Position numbers and translations under genes: made by a program. A stretch of 64,000 nucleotides of DNA. Source: Bacillus sp. FJAT-18017 (GTDB lineage Bacteria > Bacillota > Bacilli > Bacillales > Cytobacillaceae). Below the pieces are notes generated by a model. The model was not told the origin of the DNA and searched no databases. It saw only the letters and a list, made by a program, of their open reading frames with translations. The stretch is taken from positions 1,219,001-1,283,000 of the forward strand of contig NZ_CP012602.1 in NCBI RefSeq assembly GCF_001278805.1, read 5' to 3'. Every line of letters starts with the position of its first letter. The stretch's first letter is position 1. Positions 1 through 7,617 of the stretch are shown here, in pieces.

Positions 1-300
1 GCTCCTCGAGGTCGCTTCGGTCCCTCAGCTGAAGTCAAAGAGCGACTTCTGCTTCAGGCCCTCCAGCGCTTGTCGGAGCTGAGCAGTCGCCTCGCTTTTC
101 TATCTCCTCGTCGCTTTGCTCCTGTGGGGTCTCACACTGACCTTTTCTCCCGTAGGACGTTGGGTAATCTCCCCAGAAAATGCACCGCAGGAGAAAATGC
201 GCTCTTTGCATTTTCGAACGAGTCTTCGCGCCTTCCGCTCCAATCATCAATGCTAATAAATCAACGATACCCATTAACATAGCTAATTTAAAAATTTGAA
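1..300. repeat. Dispersed Bacillaceae intergenic repeat, partial
   Basis: The segment is GC-rich and rich in short phrases such as CGCTTGTCGGAGCTGAGCAG and CTTCCGCTCC. These resemble a family of long non-coding repeats scattered between genes of many Bacillus genomes. It runs off the left edge, so its full length is unknown. A minus-strand open frame (35-310) crosses it, but its low-complexity translation looks like repeat read-through and not a protein. The family assignment is from memory of similar sequences and has not been searched. Confidence 0.4.
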
Positions 301-308
301 GAAAATGC

Positions 309-351
309 AAACCTCGGTTAGCGGTACTTTGGGAGGCCGCTAGCCGAGGTT
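309..351. terminator. Strong stem-loop, probable terminator
   Basis: AACCTCGGTTAGCGG pairs with CCGCTAGCCGAGGTT (15 bp, one G-T wobble) around a 13-nt loop, followed by ATTTTAT. It lies downstream of the minus-strand kinase and at the end of the repeat, so it could end transcription from either side. Confidence 0.55.
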
Positions 352-417
352 ATTTTATGAATAGCCAAAAAGCGGAAATCAGCAAGTTTAGTGAGGCAGT
401 TTCGGTATGATTTAACC

Positions 418-1683
418 TCATGAGCCAGGATTTATCGCAGGGGTAGTTATCGGAAGAGTTAGTTTCACTTTCGTACCTAAATGTTTAGTACTCTTAACCT
501 CGATGTTTCCACCCAAGTTCTCAATAATTCTGTATACTACCATCATTCCAAGACCGGTTCCCTCTAACGAATTTGAATAGAAGGGCAAACCTAAATTTTT
601 CAGTTGTTCATCCTCTATCCCTTTCCCGTCATCTTCTATTGTAATTTTGCAGGCAGTATCTGTAACTTCACAATAAATCTCAATCATGCTGCTATTGGCT
701 TCAATGCTATTATTAAAAATATTGACCAGGGCTTGGGTAACCTGCTCAAGGTTACCAGGAATAGTGCATGACGGGATAGTATTCGTTTTTATTTGAGTAT
801 TTTTGCTGGAAGCAAGCGGGCTTATTAGGTCAATTGAATTGGAAAGGGCATATTCTAATTTAAATTTACCGCTTTTATCTGTATATGGCTTTGCAAATGT
901 TAAATAATCAGTTACAACCTTATCCACCTTATCAATCTCATCTAGCGCTAGTTGAAGGAAATATTCCTTCTTTTCGTGGAGAAGGTCTGGATCATCCTTC
1001 AACAACTGAAGTACTCCCCTGGAAGTTGTTAATGGATTTTTAATCTCATGATTTACAGCCGCTGCCAGCTGACTTAGGACGTCCATTTTTTCTGCCTGGA
1101 TAATTTTCCTTCTCACTAAATAATTCCTATGAATAATTTCAAACATACAGGATACCAGGATTATTCCAAACGCATTAAATAAAATATAATCAAGCCAAAT
1201 ACCAAGATGGAACAAATCATTTTGAAAGCTGGAACTTGCTATAAGAAATATCAAGGAAAACAGAATATTTACCGCAACTCCCATTACGATTTTTAATTTT
1301 GAGGACAAGCGGAAATAGAATGGAGATAAAAATACGGTTAAAACGAAGAGTATGATAAAAATTGATATGGATATGAATACACCTGGACCCCCTTGTATTA
1401 ACCTTACTATGATTCCTAGAATAGTTAGGATAAAGCCTGTTAAAGGACCGCCATATAAAATGCCGAACCAAAAAGGAATCCGGCGCAAATCATACTGAAC
1501 CCCTGCAATTTGATAAATAGAAAAGGACATACATATTATCATTATTATACTTGAAACAAGTAAAATTGAGCGTTTATGGGCGTATCTGCTATTTGGATTA
1601 CTTTCCCTCCAAATTTGATGAATGATAATGCCTAAAAGAATGACTAACAGATTGATTAAGAGATTTACCGTCACATTTACCAT
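418..1683 (-). CDS. Sensor histidine kinase with LytS-type membrane domain
   Basis: This 421-residue membrane kinase autophosphorylates on His and would pass phosphate to an unlinked response regulator or phosphorelay protein. Residues 1-185 hold about six hydrophobic segments with the 5TMR_LYT-like signature DLRRIPFWFGILYGGP. The H-box (AAVNHEIKNPLTTSRG, His212) follows, then an N-box (NIFNNSIEA) and G-boxes (DDGKGIEDEQ, GTGLGMMVV). The order matches LytS-membrane/HisKA/HATPase_c kinases, including sporulation-type kinases of Bacillus. No response regulator is adjacent, which suits an orphan phosphorelay kinase; that role is inference. The ATG at 1683 is the only good start, and the 3' end faces the hairpin at 309-351. 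Confidence 0.88.
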   Translation of the reverse strand: MVNVTVNLLINLLVILLGIIIHQIWRESNPNSRYAHKRSILLVSSIIMIICMSFSIYQIAGVQYDLRRIPFWFGILYGGPLTGFILTILGIIVRLIQGGPGVFISISIFIILFVLTVFLSPFYFRLSSKLKIVMGVAVNILFSLIFLIASSSFQNDLFHLGIWLDYILFNAFGIILVSCMFEIIHRNYLVRRKIIQAEKMDVLSQLAAAVNHEIKNPLTTSRGVLQLLKDDPDLLHEKKEYFLQLALDEIDKVDKVVTDYLTFAKPYTDKSGKFKLEYALSNSIDLISPLASSKNTQIKTNTIPSCTIPGNLEQVTQALVNIFNNSIEANSSMIEIYCEVTDTACKITIEDDGKGIEDEQLKNLGLPFYSNSLEGTGLGMMVVYRIIENLGGNIEVKSTKHLGTKVKLTLPITTPAINPGS

Positions 1684-1844
1684 TACAGCCGGTGCTCCTT
1701 ATATGCGAATTTCCTTATGTAAAATTAGGGTTGTTCTTTTGAGGAAGAAGGATTCTAATACAAAATTATACTCCTTGTTGTTATGTAAAAGGAAATTTAA
1801 TTGTAGTGGATTCCTTGTGATTAGTTTTGTCAGGGGAAATTAAA

Positions 1845-1885
1845 AAAGTGTAAAGGAGATCCCTTTCATATCTCCTTTTACACTT
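1845..1885 (-). terminator. Terminator of the PP2C/HIT unit
   Basis: A 15-16 bp stem (AAGTGTAAAGGAGAT with ATCTCCTTTTACACTT) has a 9-nt loop. Read on the minus strand it is followed by a run of T, just after the phosphatase stop codon. Confidence 0.75.
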
Positions 1886-1887
1886 AT

Positions 1888-2703
1888 CTACTGATTACTT
1901 GGTCTTGTTGCTTCCTTTGAAATAGTAACTGTCCAAGAGACCACCGTAGTGCTATCTCTGACATTATTATTCTTGATGTTTATGAACATTGACAGAATGT
2001 TACTTTCATCATCATTAAGGTTATTGAGTGCATTGTAAATGGTTATCGGGTTTGAATATGGTTCATTTGGGCATTCGATTAATCCATCAGTGGTAAGGAA
2101 AAGACAATTTTCTCCTTGTCTTAATTCCCTTATCCCAACAGAGTAACAAGGAACCTCTTGGTCAAAAGTATTGACTTGTCCTATCCATTCATAAAATTGT
2201 CTTTGATTTAACTGATACTGACCTAATGCAGCTAATTCTTGATGAAATAAATAAAGAATACAGTCACCGACCGAAAACCACCACACATACTTATCTTTCC
2301 TTGCCACAATTAAACAAGCAGTTTCTCCTGTCACTTTTCGGCAAAGGGATAAGAACTCTTCACATTGAAACACATTTAATATTTCATCTTCCAATTTTTT
2401 AAAAGTTTCATGGTTTGTCTGTAAGGATAATAGAATTTTAATCTTGGGCTTTTTAAGAGCGAATTGGTCTAAAATTAGTTTTGCACTCTCTGATGTATTA
2501 TGAGCGTCAAGGAGAATGACGAATTCCCAATCTTCCTTTTCATTCAAGCATACGAAACAACCATCTTCATTCTTATCCTGTCCTGCAAATGAATTACCAC
2601 CATAACGCCCCACTATAATATGATTGAGCTGAAGAACATTTGGCTGATCAACGAAATTTTCCTGGCTGCCAACCCAACTGAAATCTTCGAAGGAGTTACC
2701 CAT
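1888..2703 (-). CDS. PP2C-family serine/threonine phosphatase-like protein
   Basis: This 271-residue soluble protein probably dephosphorylates Ser/Thr residues using two metal ions. PP2C landmarks are visible in order: GQDKNEDGCFV near residue 40 (the metal-binding ED), VILLDAH (equivalent of the DGxG strand but with DAH), WWFSVGDCILYLF (GD motif) and LTTDGLIECPNEP (DG motif). The DAH in place of DGH is a departure from the classical motif, so activity is likely but not certain. It overlaps the upstream HIT gene by 8 nt (its start at 2703 lies inside that gene's end at 2696), implying translational coupling. The target is unknown. Confidence 0.75.
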   Translation of the reverse strand: MGNSFEDFSWVGSQENFVDQPNVLQLNHIIVGRYGGNSFAGQDKNEDGCFVCLNEKEDWEFVILLDAHNTSESAKLILDQFALKKPKIKILLSLQTNHETFKKLEDEILNVFQCEEFLSLCRKVTGETACLIVARKDKYVWWFSVGDCILYLFHQELAALGQYQLNQRQFYEWIGQVNTFDQEVPCYSVGIRELRQGENCLFLTTDGLIECPNEPYSNPITIYNALNNLNDDESNILSMFINIKNNNVRDSTTVVSWTVTISKEATRPSNQ

Positions 2704-3148
2704 TTGGAGTATTCTTTAGATACGTTTTAATGCGGTTACAAAGTTTACTAACATCGTTATTGTTGCCCATAGGAGCATCTTCCCAATCGTAAACCGCATT
2801 TGGTCCCCAATATTCTTTAGGTGTGTTCGGATAACGTGGAACTAGGTGCATATGAAGGTGGGGAACAGCATCACCCAAAACATAAGAATAGATGTGTTCA
2901 GCATTTTCGCTTACGAATAGTGCCTTACTTACTCTTGCGATAATCATCCCAAAAGCCTTTGCTTCTTTCATAGTCATATCCCCAAGTGTTGGAGCATGTC
3001 GTTTAAGGTCAATCATAATATGGCCTAAATAATTGGGATGTCCATTTCTATCAATATGGCCAACATATACATATTCGTCTTCATAAATCGTTACTCCTGA
3101 AGTTGAGATAGTGCCAGCGTGTTTTTTACAAATAAAGCAATCCGCCAA
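2696..3148 (-). CDS. HIT-family nucleotide hydrolase/transferase
   Basis: This 150-residue histidine-triad protein carries the HxHxH signature (VPHLHMHLVPRYP, His97, 99 and 101), the active site for hydrolysis of nucleoside 5'-phosphoramidates or dinucleotides. The N-terminal CxxC (Cys4, Cys7) resembles the zinc site of many bacterial HIT proteins. The start is a TTG at 3148 preceded by AGAGGTGA on the minus strand. It is the first gene of a two-gene unit with the overlapping PP2C-like phosphatase. The physiological substrate cannot be read from sequence. Confidence 0.9.
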   Translation of the reverse strand: MADCFICKKHAGTISTSGVTIYEDEYVYVGHIDRNGHPNYLGHIMIDLKRHAPTLGDMTMKEAKAFGMIIARVSKALFVSENAEHIYSYVLGDAVPHLHMHLVPRYPNTPKEYWGPNAVYDWEDAPMGNNNDVSKLCNRIKTYLKNTPNG

Positions 3149-3270
3149 AGAAATTCACCTCTTTTAAAATATTTCCAATATTATAATATAATGGTAGATA
3201 CTATGGTATGATTTTTTAACATATTTACCTTTTAATCTAATGCTTTAGGAATTTTGTTGGGGGTGGAAAT

Positions 3271-3717
3271 ATGTCGATCATGAAAGTTGAAAAAGAATTT
3301 AAGATTGTTGGGATAAAAGGTAGTGGGGAGTTTGTTAACTTCGGAAATGAAGTACCCTTGCTTGCAAAACAGCTACTGAGCCGTTCAAACGAAATTCCAA
3401 ATCGGACAGAAACCGAAATTGCGTTATATGAACCTAAAAAGGATGGGGAGCATAGAATAGGCCATTATTTAGTGGGATTAATTGTGAGTGAGAAATTAGA
3501 TGAAGTGCCCTCAGGAATGAATTATTTTGAAACAAAAACAAGTTACATAACTACAAGAGGGAATATCTCTAATCTGGGAAAACTTCATTCGAATTTATTG
3601 AACTGGGCAAAAGAACAGGGTTATCAAAGAGATCTTGATTCTTATATTGTCGAGACATATCATCCTATGGGGGATGGAGAAGAAGAAGTACAGATATACT
3701 TGCCGATTCTAGATTAA
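3271..3717 (+). CDS. GyrI-like / AraC-type effector-binding domain protein
   Basis: This 148-residue protein is a stand-alone small-molecule-binding domain of the GyrI/BmrR C-terminal fold. The pattern is typical: an N-terminal strand (FKIVGIKGSGEF), a central GHYLVGLIV strand, and the ending YIVETYHPMGDGEEEVQIYLPI that closes the fold. There is no DNA-binding domain, so it would act as a ligand binder or hydrolase-like protein. The start ATG at 3271 follows GGGGTGG. It is transcribed divergently from the HIT gene and followed by a clear terminator. Confidence 0.75.
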   Translation: MSIMKVEKEFKIVGIKGSGEFVNFGNEVPLLAKQLLSRSNEIPNRTETEIALYEPKKDGEHRIGHYLVGLIVSEKLDEVPSGMNYFETKTSYITTRGNISNLGKLHSNLLNWAKEQGYQRDLDSYIVETYHPMGDGEEEVQIYLPILD

Positions 3718-3747
3718 GGTTCAAATCTACAATAGCTAAACAGATTC

Positions 3748-3784
3748 AAAAAAGACTAAACCAGGGAATTGGTTTAGTCTTTTT
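3748..3784. terminator. Bidirectional intrinsic terminator
   Basis: AAAAAGACTAAACC pairs with GGTTTAGTCTTTTT around an 8-nt loop. It carries T-runs on both strands and sits between the convergent GyrI-like and PTS-IIC-like genes. Confidence 0.9.
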
Positions 3785-3843
3785 GATGTATTTGTGACAA
3801 GTACTTGTTTGCCTTCTGGCAGACAGAAACCGAACCTGTTTAT

Positions 3844-4872
3844 CTATTGCAATTCCATCTTCAAGTCGGCGGCTTTTGTCCATCCTTTTAGGCTGATAAG
3901 TTTATAGATCGATAGTGAAATAATGATTGGCAGGATAATTCCTACCGCAATATAAATTGCCAGGACAATTGGACCTTGTTCGGCCAGGATGTTAATTGGC
4001 GCTATCAAGGAATTCAAACCGAGTCCGGCGAGCGCATAAGGTACTTTAAAATCAAAAATTACAGTAGCAATAGGAGCACAAATCATAGCCGCAATAAATG
4101 GCGGGATCGCCAATCGAGGATTTTTCACCAGGTTAGGGAATTGTACCTTTGGTGTAATCAAGGATTGGGCAATGTTGGCACCAACATCGTTTTGTTTATA
4201 CGACATTGCCGTAAATGCTGCAAACTGTACGGTACAGCCAATCAATGCAGCCGCGCTGGATACAGGGTCAAGCTGAAGTGCAACCGCAATCGCCGCGGAG
4301 GATGCTGGTGACATAAGGAAAATGCTCCAAACAAGCGATATGATCATCGGACCAATAATCGGCGACCCTTCAACCGATGCAGCAATTTGCGCACTCAGCC
4401 AGTTAATGAAAGGAGTCGTGATCATTGCCAGGAATACTCCAGAGACGCCCCCTACAAATACAGCCGAAAACGGAATTGCCATCATATCGAGCTTTGTTTT
4501 TCCCATAACTCTTTTTCCTACCCATGTAGCGATAATTGCGGCCAATACAGCACTGAGCGGCTGCCCGGTCACGAGTGTTACCCCGCCGTCTTCAGTAAGT
4601 TGGACGGCTTGGGCACCTATTGTACTCGAAGCCATCACGCTGAAAATTACTAGTGTATTGCCGCCAAGCTGGTAGGCGATTCCCGCGCCAAGTGCCGGAG
4701 CGAGCATAAGCTGTGTTGCTTTGCCAATTTGATTGAACCCTTCCCAGCCAGTAAAGGTTCCTAAAGATTCAATGAGCAGGCCGATCCCAAGCGTAACGAG
4801 GACTGCATTGGCAAGCCCTTGTGAAGCTTTATACATACGGTCAATCAAATATTTTTTTGTTGATGGTTTCAT
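3844..4872 (-). CDS. PTS_EIIC_2-type membrane transporter (PTS IIC-like)
   Basis: This 342-residue, very hydrophobic protein has about nine to ten membrane segments. The opening (KKYLIDRMYKASQGLANAVL, then GIGLLIESLGTFTGW) and inner Gly-rich segments match the small-family PTS EIIC proteins (PF13303-like) of Firmicutes. No EIIA, EIIB or sugar enzyme is adjacent. It could borrow PTS components from elsewhere or work as a secondary carrier; the substrate is unknown. The start at 4872 is preceded by CAGGAGGCAG on the minus strand. Confidence 0.75.
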   Translation of the reverse strand: MKPSTKKYLIDRMYKASQGLANAVLVTLGIGLLIESLGTFTGWEGFNQIGKATQLMLAPALGAGIAYQLGGNTLVIFSVMASSTIGAQAVQLTEDGGVTLVTGQPLSAVLAAIIATWVGKRVMGKTKLDMMAIPFSAVFVGGVSGVFLAMITTPFINWLSAQIAASVEGSPIIGPMIISLVWSIFLMSPASSAAIAVALQLDPVSSAAALIGCTVQFAAFTAMSYKQNDVGANIAQSLITPKVQFPNLVKNPRLAIPPFIAAMICAPIATVIFDFKVPYALAGLGLNSLIAPINILAEQGPIVLAIYIAVGIILPIIISLSIYKLISLKGWTKAADLKMELQ

Positions 4873-4986
4873 GATGTTACTGCCTCCTGAGTTTGTTTAT
4901 CAAATTTTCTGAATTTTACCCTTAAAAGTTGCCGAACGTTATACCTAGTAATAAGAGCTACTATAATTTATTTGATAATTGTTATT

Positions 4987-5015
4987 ATAGTATAACTTTT
5001 TAAAAATTGTGTCAA
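4987..5015 (-). promoter_or_regulatory. Sigma-A-type promoter for the PTS-IIC-like gene
   Basis: On the minus strand TTGACA (5015-5010) is separated by 17 nt from TACTAT (4992-4987), about 115 nt upstream of the start codon. A cre-like element (TGAAAGCGTTTTAA on the minus strand, + coordinates 5040-5053) lies just upstream of the -35 box, with one mismatch to the CcpA consensus near its 3' end. Confidence 0.5.
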
Positions 5016-5206
5016 TATTTTTTATTTATTCAGAAAGCTTTAAAACGCTTTCATTTATTGTTTTTTTGTTCTTCTGTAACTATAAATGTAAGTTTTGAGC
5101 TTGTTGTATATATTTTTGTCGCAAATTGTTCACTATTATAGCGATTGATGAACTGGGGGAGGGGAAACTATAAACTAACTAGACCATGTTTGGGGAGGAA
5201 TCAGAG

Positions 5207-5548
5207 ATGATTCGTGATTTGGAGAATTCAGAGGTTAGTTCGGTAATTTTTATCCGGGATTATTTACAGTTGTATTTTGAAGGGGATAGAAGATGCGGAA
5301 CGCTTACCGCCTATTCATTGCCGAAGTCGATTGTATGTGGAAGAGAGTTTGATCATTCTACTCCTGGTTATCGGGATTCATTGTGTTCATTTATCAGTCA
5401 CCAGGTGAAGCGGTCTGAAATGGAGGAGTGGAAAATCAAGCTCGTTTTTGATAATGATGACAGGCTTGAAATTCCCTTGCACCAGGATCAAGAGTTGGGG
5501 CTTGAATCAGCGATGCTGCGAATCGATGATGAAATTCTGATTTGGTAG
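5207..5548 (+). CDS. Conserved-looking hypothetical protein, 113 aa
   Basis: I do not recognise this protein. It is soluble, mixed alpha/beta in appearance and acidic towards the end (DNDDRLEIPLHQDQELGLES). It contains three Cys (RRCGTL, IVCGREF, DSLCSF) without a clear metal motif. The start is placed at ATG 5207 and not at the earlier ATG 5186, because TGGGGAGGA (5191-5199) sits 7 nt before 5207. Codon use is normal for the window and a terminator follows, both supporting a real monocistronic gene. Confidence 0.6.
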   Translation: MIRDLENSEVSSVIFIRDYLQLYFEGDRRCGTLTAYSLPKSIVCGREFDHSTPGYRDSLCSFISHQVKRSEMEEWKIKLVFDNDDRLEIPLHQDQELGLESAMLRIDDEILIW

Positions 5549-5618
5549 TCTTGGTTGCTGGGTGGGACAGACGGTACCGTAAAAAGGCCCTTTGTAGCGA
5601 TATATTATGATTGTTCGA

Positions 5619-5645
5619 ACAGGGGGGAGCCTCTGTTTTTTTGTT
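5619..5645 (+). terminator. Intrinsic terminator after the 113-aa gene
   Basis: ACAGGGG pairs with CCTCTGT (one G-T pair) and is followed by TTTTTTTG. Confidence 0.6.
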
Positions 5646-5813
5646 TTGTAAGGAGATTCAGCGCGTAGGTATACCTTATGGAAAGTGCTCTGTGATCGTC
5701 GGCCCATTTTTCAAAAAAGAAGTTTTAGCATACTTCATATTCACAGTAAGTGTAAATTTATGGTATTATTTTTTCGTAGCCTTATTCTTTAAGAACGAGA
5801 GAGGTGAATGTGG

Positions 5814-6161
5814 ATGCATGCTAACTTGGTAAGCCGCAGGCAGTTTAAAAGAGTTACATTTCAGGAGCCAATGAAAACAGTTATGAAATTGGCCACATTG
5901 CCGGCCGATTATAAATTGAATAAGGAAGAAAATATTGACATCTACGTGATCGATATAAGCGCTGGTGGCTTAAGGATAGCAAGTAAACGAAATCTGGATA
6001 TAAATTATTTAACAGTCTATAAAATACCAGTTGAATTGAGTGGTAAAAACGTGATCCTTTATGGAAAAATTGTCCGGAAACGGGCGTTGATTAATGATTT
6101 TTATGAATATGGGGTAAGTTTCAGCCACTTTTTCAACCATGAACAAGGGATTGTCGATTGA
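5814..6161 (+). CDS. PilZ-domain c-di-GMP receptor
   Basis: This 115-residue single-domain PilZ protein probably binds cyclic di-GMP. Both ligand motifs are present: the N-terminal RxxxR (SRRQFKR, residues 6-12) and the D/NxSxxG strand (DISAGGLRI). The last beta strands (GKIVRKRALINDFYEYGVSF) complete the barrel. ATG 5814 is chosen over ATG 5808 because GAGAGGTGA (5799-5807) would touch the earlier codon but sits well for 5814. It is a one-gene unit closed by a terminator and lies immediately upstream of two c-di-GMP riboswitches, which supports a local c-di-GMP theme. Confidence 0.85.
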   Translation: MHANLVSRRQFKRVTFQEPMKTVMKLATLPADYKLNKEENIDIYVIDISAGGLRIASKRNLDINYLTVYKIPVELSGKNVILYGKIVRKRALINDFYEYGVSFSHFFNHEQGIVD

Positions 6162-6163
6162 TA

Positions 6164-6196
6164 TGGAACGGGGATAAGGTCCCTGTTCTTTTTTTT
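6164..6196 (+). terminator. Intrinsic terminator after the PilZ gene
   Basis: GGAACGGGGA/GTCCCTGTTC stem-loop followed by eight T. It separates the PilZ gene from the riboswitch downstream. Confidence 0.8.
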
Positions 6197-6290
6197 AGGC
6201 AAATTATTTTAACTTTTTTTAAAAACTGTTCTGTTTTTGTCGTAATTGCAATAAATTGTAGGTTCCCGCTAGTAGTAAAATGAAAGTAGT

Positions 6291-6372
6291 AGACAAAGGC
6301 AAACTTGGTGAAAACCAAGGACGCAAAATCACGGGTCTAAGGTGCTGTAGCACTATGATGGCTGGACTGCCG
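6291..6372 (+). ncRNA. Cyclic-di-GMP-I (GEMM-I) riboswitch, copy 1
   Basis: All GEMM-I landmarks are present in order: AAAGGCAAAC, a first hairpin CTTGGT-GAAA-ACCAAG with the GAAA tetraloop, GGACGCAAAATCAC, GGGTCTAAGGT, a second hairpin, and ATGATGGCTGGACTGCCG closing P1. It ends 25 nt upstream of the ATG of a 31-codon gene, with the ribosome binding site inside that gap and no terminator. Control of translation, not transcription, is therefore the simpler reading. Confidence 0.92.
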
Positions 6373-6397
6373 TACACATGTAAGGGTGTGGGTTTCC

Positions 6398-6493
6398 ATG
6401 TTTAAATCCATTATATGTTTTCTTCGTCGCAAGCATAAATACAGTTACTATACGAATCAATGTGTAAGATGCGGAAAGAAACGGCCTCTTTGA
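6398..6493 (+). CDS. 31-aa Cys/His microprotein downstream of riboswitch 1
   Basis: This very short gene (ATG 6398, TGA 6491-6493) has AAGGG about 12 nt upstream. It encodes a basic peptide beginning MFKSIICFLRR and ending QCVRCGKKRPL. Cys7, His13, Cys22 and Cys25 could form a small zinc knuckle (C-x5-H-x8-C-x2-C). The reading is supported by a second copy 745 nt downstream: 24 of 31 residues are identical, most changes are conservative, and each copy is preceded by its own riboswitch. It faintly resembles small CxxC peptides such as DUF1660; I do not know its function. Confidence 0.8.
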   Translation: MFKSIICFLRRKHKYSYYTNQCVRCGKKRPL

Positions 6494-7040
6494 TTAATCT
6501 ATAGCGTGTAATAACGATATTTTTTTTGTCTGCAGGAAATGCCAGACGCCATAATACGGAAAGTATAAAGTATATATTCCAAAGTAAAAAAATGCTCTAT
6601 ATGTTTCAGCAAAGGAAAGAGCTGGTTTGCCACCGAAGCTACAAAAGTAACTGTCTATTAATATTGTTTGGAAACCCGCTTGGTATGGCCAAGCGGGTGT
6701 TTTTAATGGAAAAAGAAACTATATTTTAGAGTTACGGCAGCCTTATTGGAGGTGCTTTTATGCATAGGAATAACTTTGACGAATCTTCTTTTCCCCAATA
6801 AAAAGATAAGAAACCTAAATCTGTTCTATCACAAAAAAGGAGTTGTGAAAACTGGGTGGCCTTAGGTGAACCGCTGCTCTCCGTTGTCAAATATCGACAC
6901 TTTGAATAGGATTGTACATCCAGGAATAGGAAGTAAGTACCAATATTTGCAAACTTCTAGGCATTTTGTCGATATTATACGAACGAAAAAGAGTGCTTGT
7001 CTCTTCTGTTCGTAGTAAAATTTAACTATTCTGATAAATC
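6494..7040 (+). other. Spacer between the two riboswitch cassettes
   Basis: No convincing gene was found. An open frame at 6526-6729 has no ribosome binding site and runs through a terminator. A 13-codon frame at 6760-6801 has a good GGAGGTG but no recognisable product. The promoter of the second cassette must lie in the last 150 nt. Confidence 0.5.
6674..6704 (+). terminator. Intrinsic terminator after cassette 1
   Basis: ACCCGCTTGG pairs with CCAAGCGGGT around a 4-nt loop and is followed by GTTTTT. It ends the first riboswitch-microprotein transcript about 180 nt after the stop codon. Confidence 0.85.
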
Positions 7041-7118
7041 GATAAAGGCAAACGTAGTGAAAATTACGGGCGCAAAGTCACAGGTCTAAGGTGTTACACT
7101 ATGATGGCTGGACTGCCG
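7041..7118 (+). ncRNA. Cyclic-di-GMP-I (GEMM-I) riboswitch, copy 2
   Basis: It has the same architecture as copy 1: AAAGGCAAAC, hairpin CGTAGT-GAAA-ATTACG, GGGCGCAAAGTCAC, AGGTCTAAGGT, a short second stem, and ATGATGGCTGGACTGCCG. The first hairpin differs in sequence from copy 1 but keeps pairing and the GAAA loop, which indicates selection on structure. It lies 24 nt upstream of the second microprotein start. Confidence 0.92.
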
Positions 7119-7142
7119 TTTTCCTTAAAGGGGTGGCTAATT

Positions 7143-7238
7143 TTGTTCAAGTCCTTTATCTGTTTTTTTCGTCGTAACCACAAGTTTAGTTACTACACAG
7201 ATGAATGTGTAAGATGTGGGAAAAAAAGATCTCTGTAA
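7143..7238 (+). CDS. 31-aa Cys/His microprotein downstream of riboswitch 2
   Basis: A TTG start at 7143 follows AAAGGGGTGG by about 7 nt, and the stop TAA is at 7236-7238. The product starts (M)FKSFICFFRR and ends ECVRCGKKRSL, keeping Cys7, His13, Cys22, Cys25 and the basic tail of copy 1. The seven differences (positions 5, 9, 12, 15, 20, 21, 30) are mostly conservative. The gene is followed at once by an intrinsic terminator, so the transcript is just riboswitch plus microprotein. Function unknown; a small zinc-binding or RNA/protein-binding peptide induced by c-di-GMP is a guess. Confidence 0.8.
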   Translation: MFKSFICFFRRNHKFSYYTDECVRCGKKRSL

Positions 7239-7243
7239 TATGT

Positions 7244-7266
7244 TAAGCGCTCTGCGCTTTTTTTTG
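7244..7266 (+). terminator. Intrinsic terminator of cassette 2
   Basis: AAGCGC-TCT-GCGCTT followed by eight T, starting 6 nt after the microprotein stop. Confidence 0.85.
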
Positions 7267-7461
7267 TCGCGAAAAGGAAATGCAAATGTAAGAGAAAGGA
7301 TTCTATTTATAATGAAATAAAAGTTGGCAACAACTGGACATATGTTGTGAGGAACCTGGAGGTTTTACGGTTATCGTTTAGGTTGAATAGTGCAGAAAAT
7401 TACCGGGGAGTGACATGCACTAAATATAACTTTCCACATACCTCATTATCCCAAATCAAAT

Positions 7462-7516
7462 AAAAAAGGTGCGTGCATACTTCCCTTAAATGGGCTGGTT
7501 GCCGCACCTTTTATTT
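7462..7516. terminator. Terminator downstream of the first propeller gene
   Basis: AAAAGGTGCG pairs with CGCACCTTTT across a 29-nt loop, with A/T runs on both sides. The 7267-7617 stretch holds no gene that I can support. Confidence 0.6.
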
Positions 7517-7617
7517 TCAATAAAGACTTGCATCCAAAGGGAACGGTCCGCTTTAGTAACCTTTAAGCTAGACTCAAACCGGTAAGCAGTAACGGTCCTG
7601 CAGCTCTTTAGCTGTGG

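Noticed and set aside
35..310. Minus-strand 91-codon frame
   Set aside because: It runs through the dispersed GC-rich repeat, has low-complexity composition and no ribosome binding site.
5549..5600. T-box-like phrase GGTACCGT after the 113-aa gene
   Set aside because: It lacks the TGGNACC context, specifier stem and a downstream amino-acid gene.
6526..6729. 67-codon frame between the riboswitch cassettes
   Set aside because: No ribosome binding site, and it reads across an intrinsic terminator; the translation resembles no protein.
6760..6801. 13-codon frame with a good GGAGGTG
   Set aside because: Too short to judge and with no second copy, unlike the two riboswitch microproteins.
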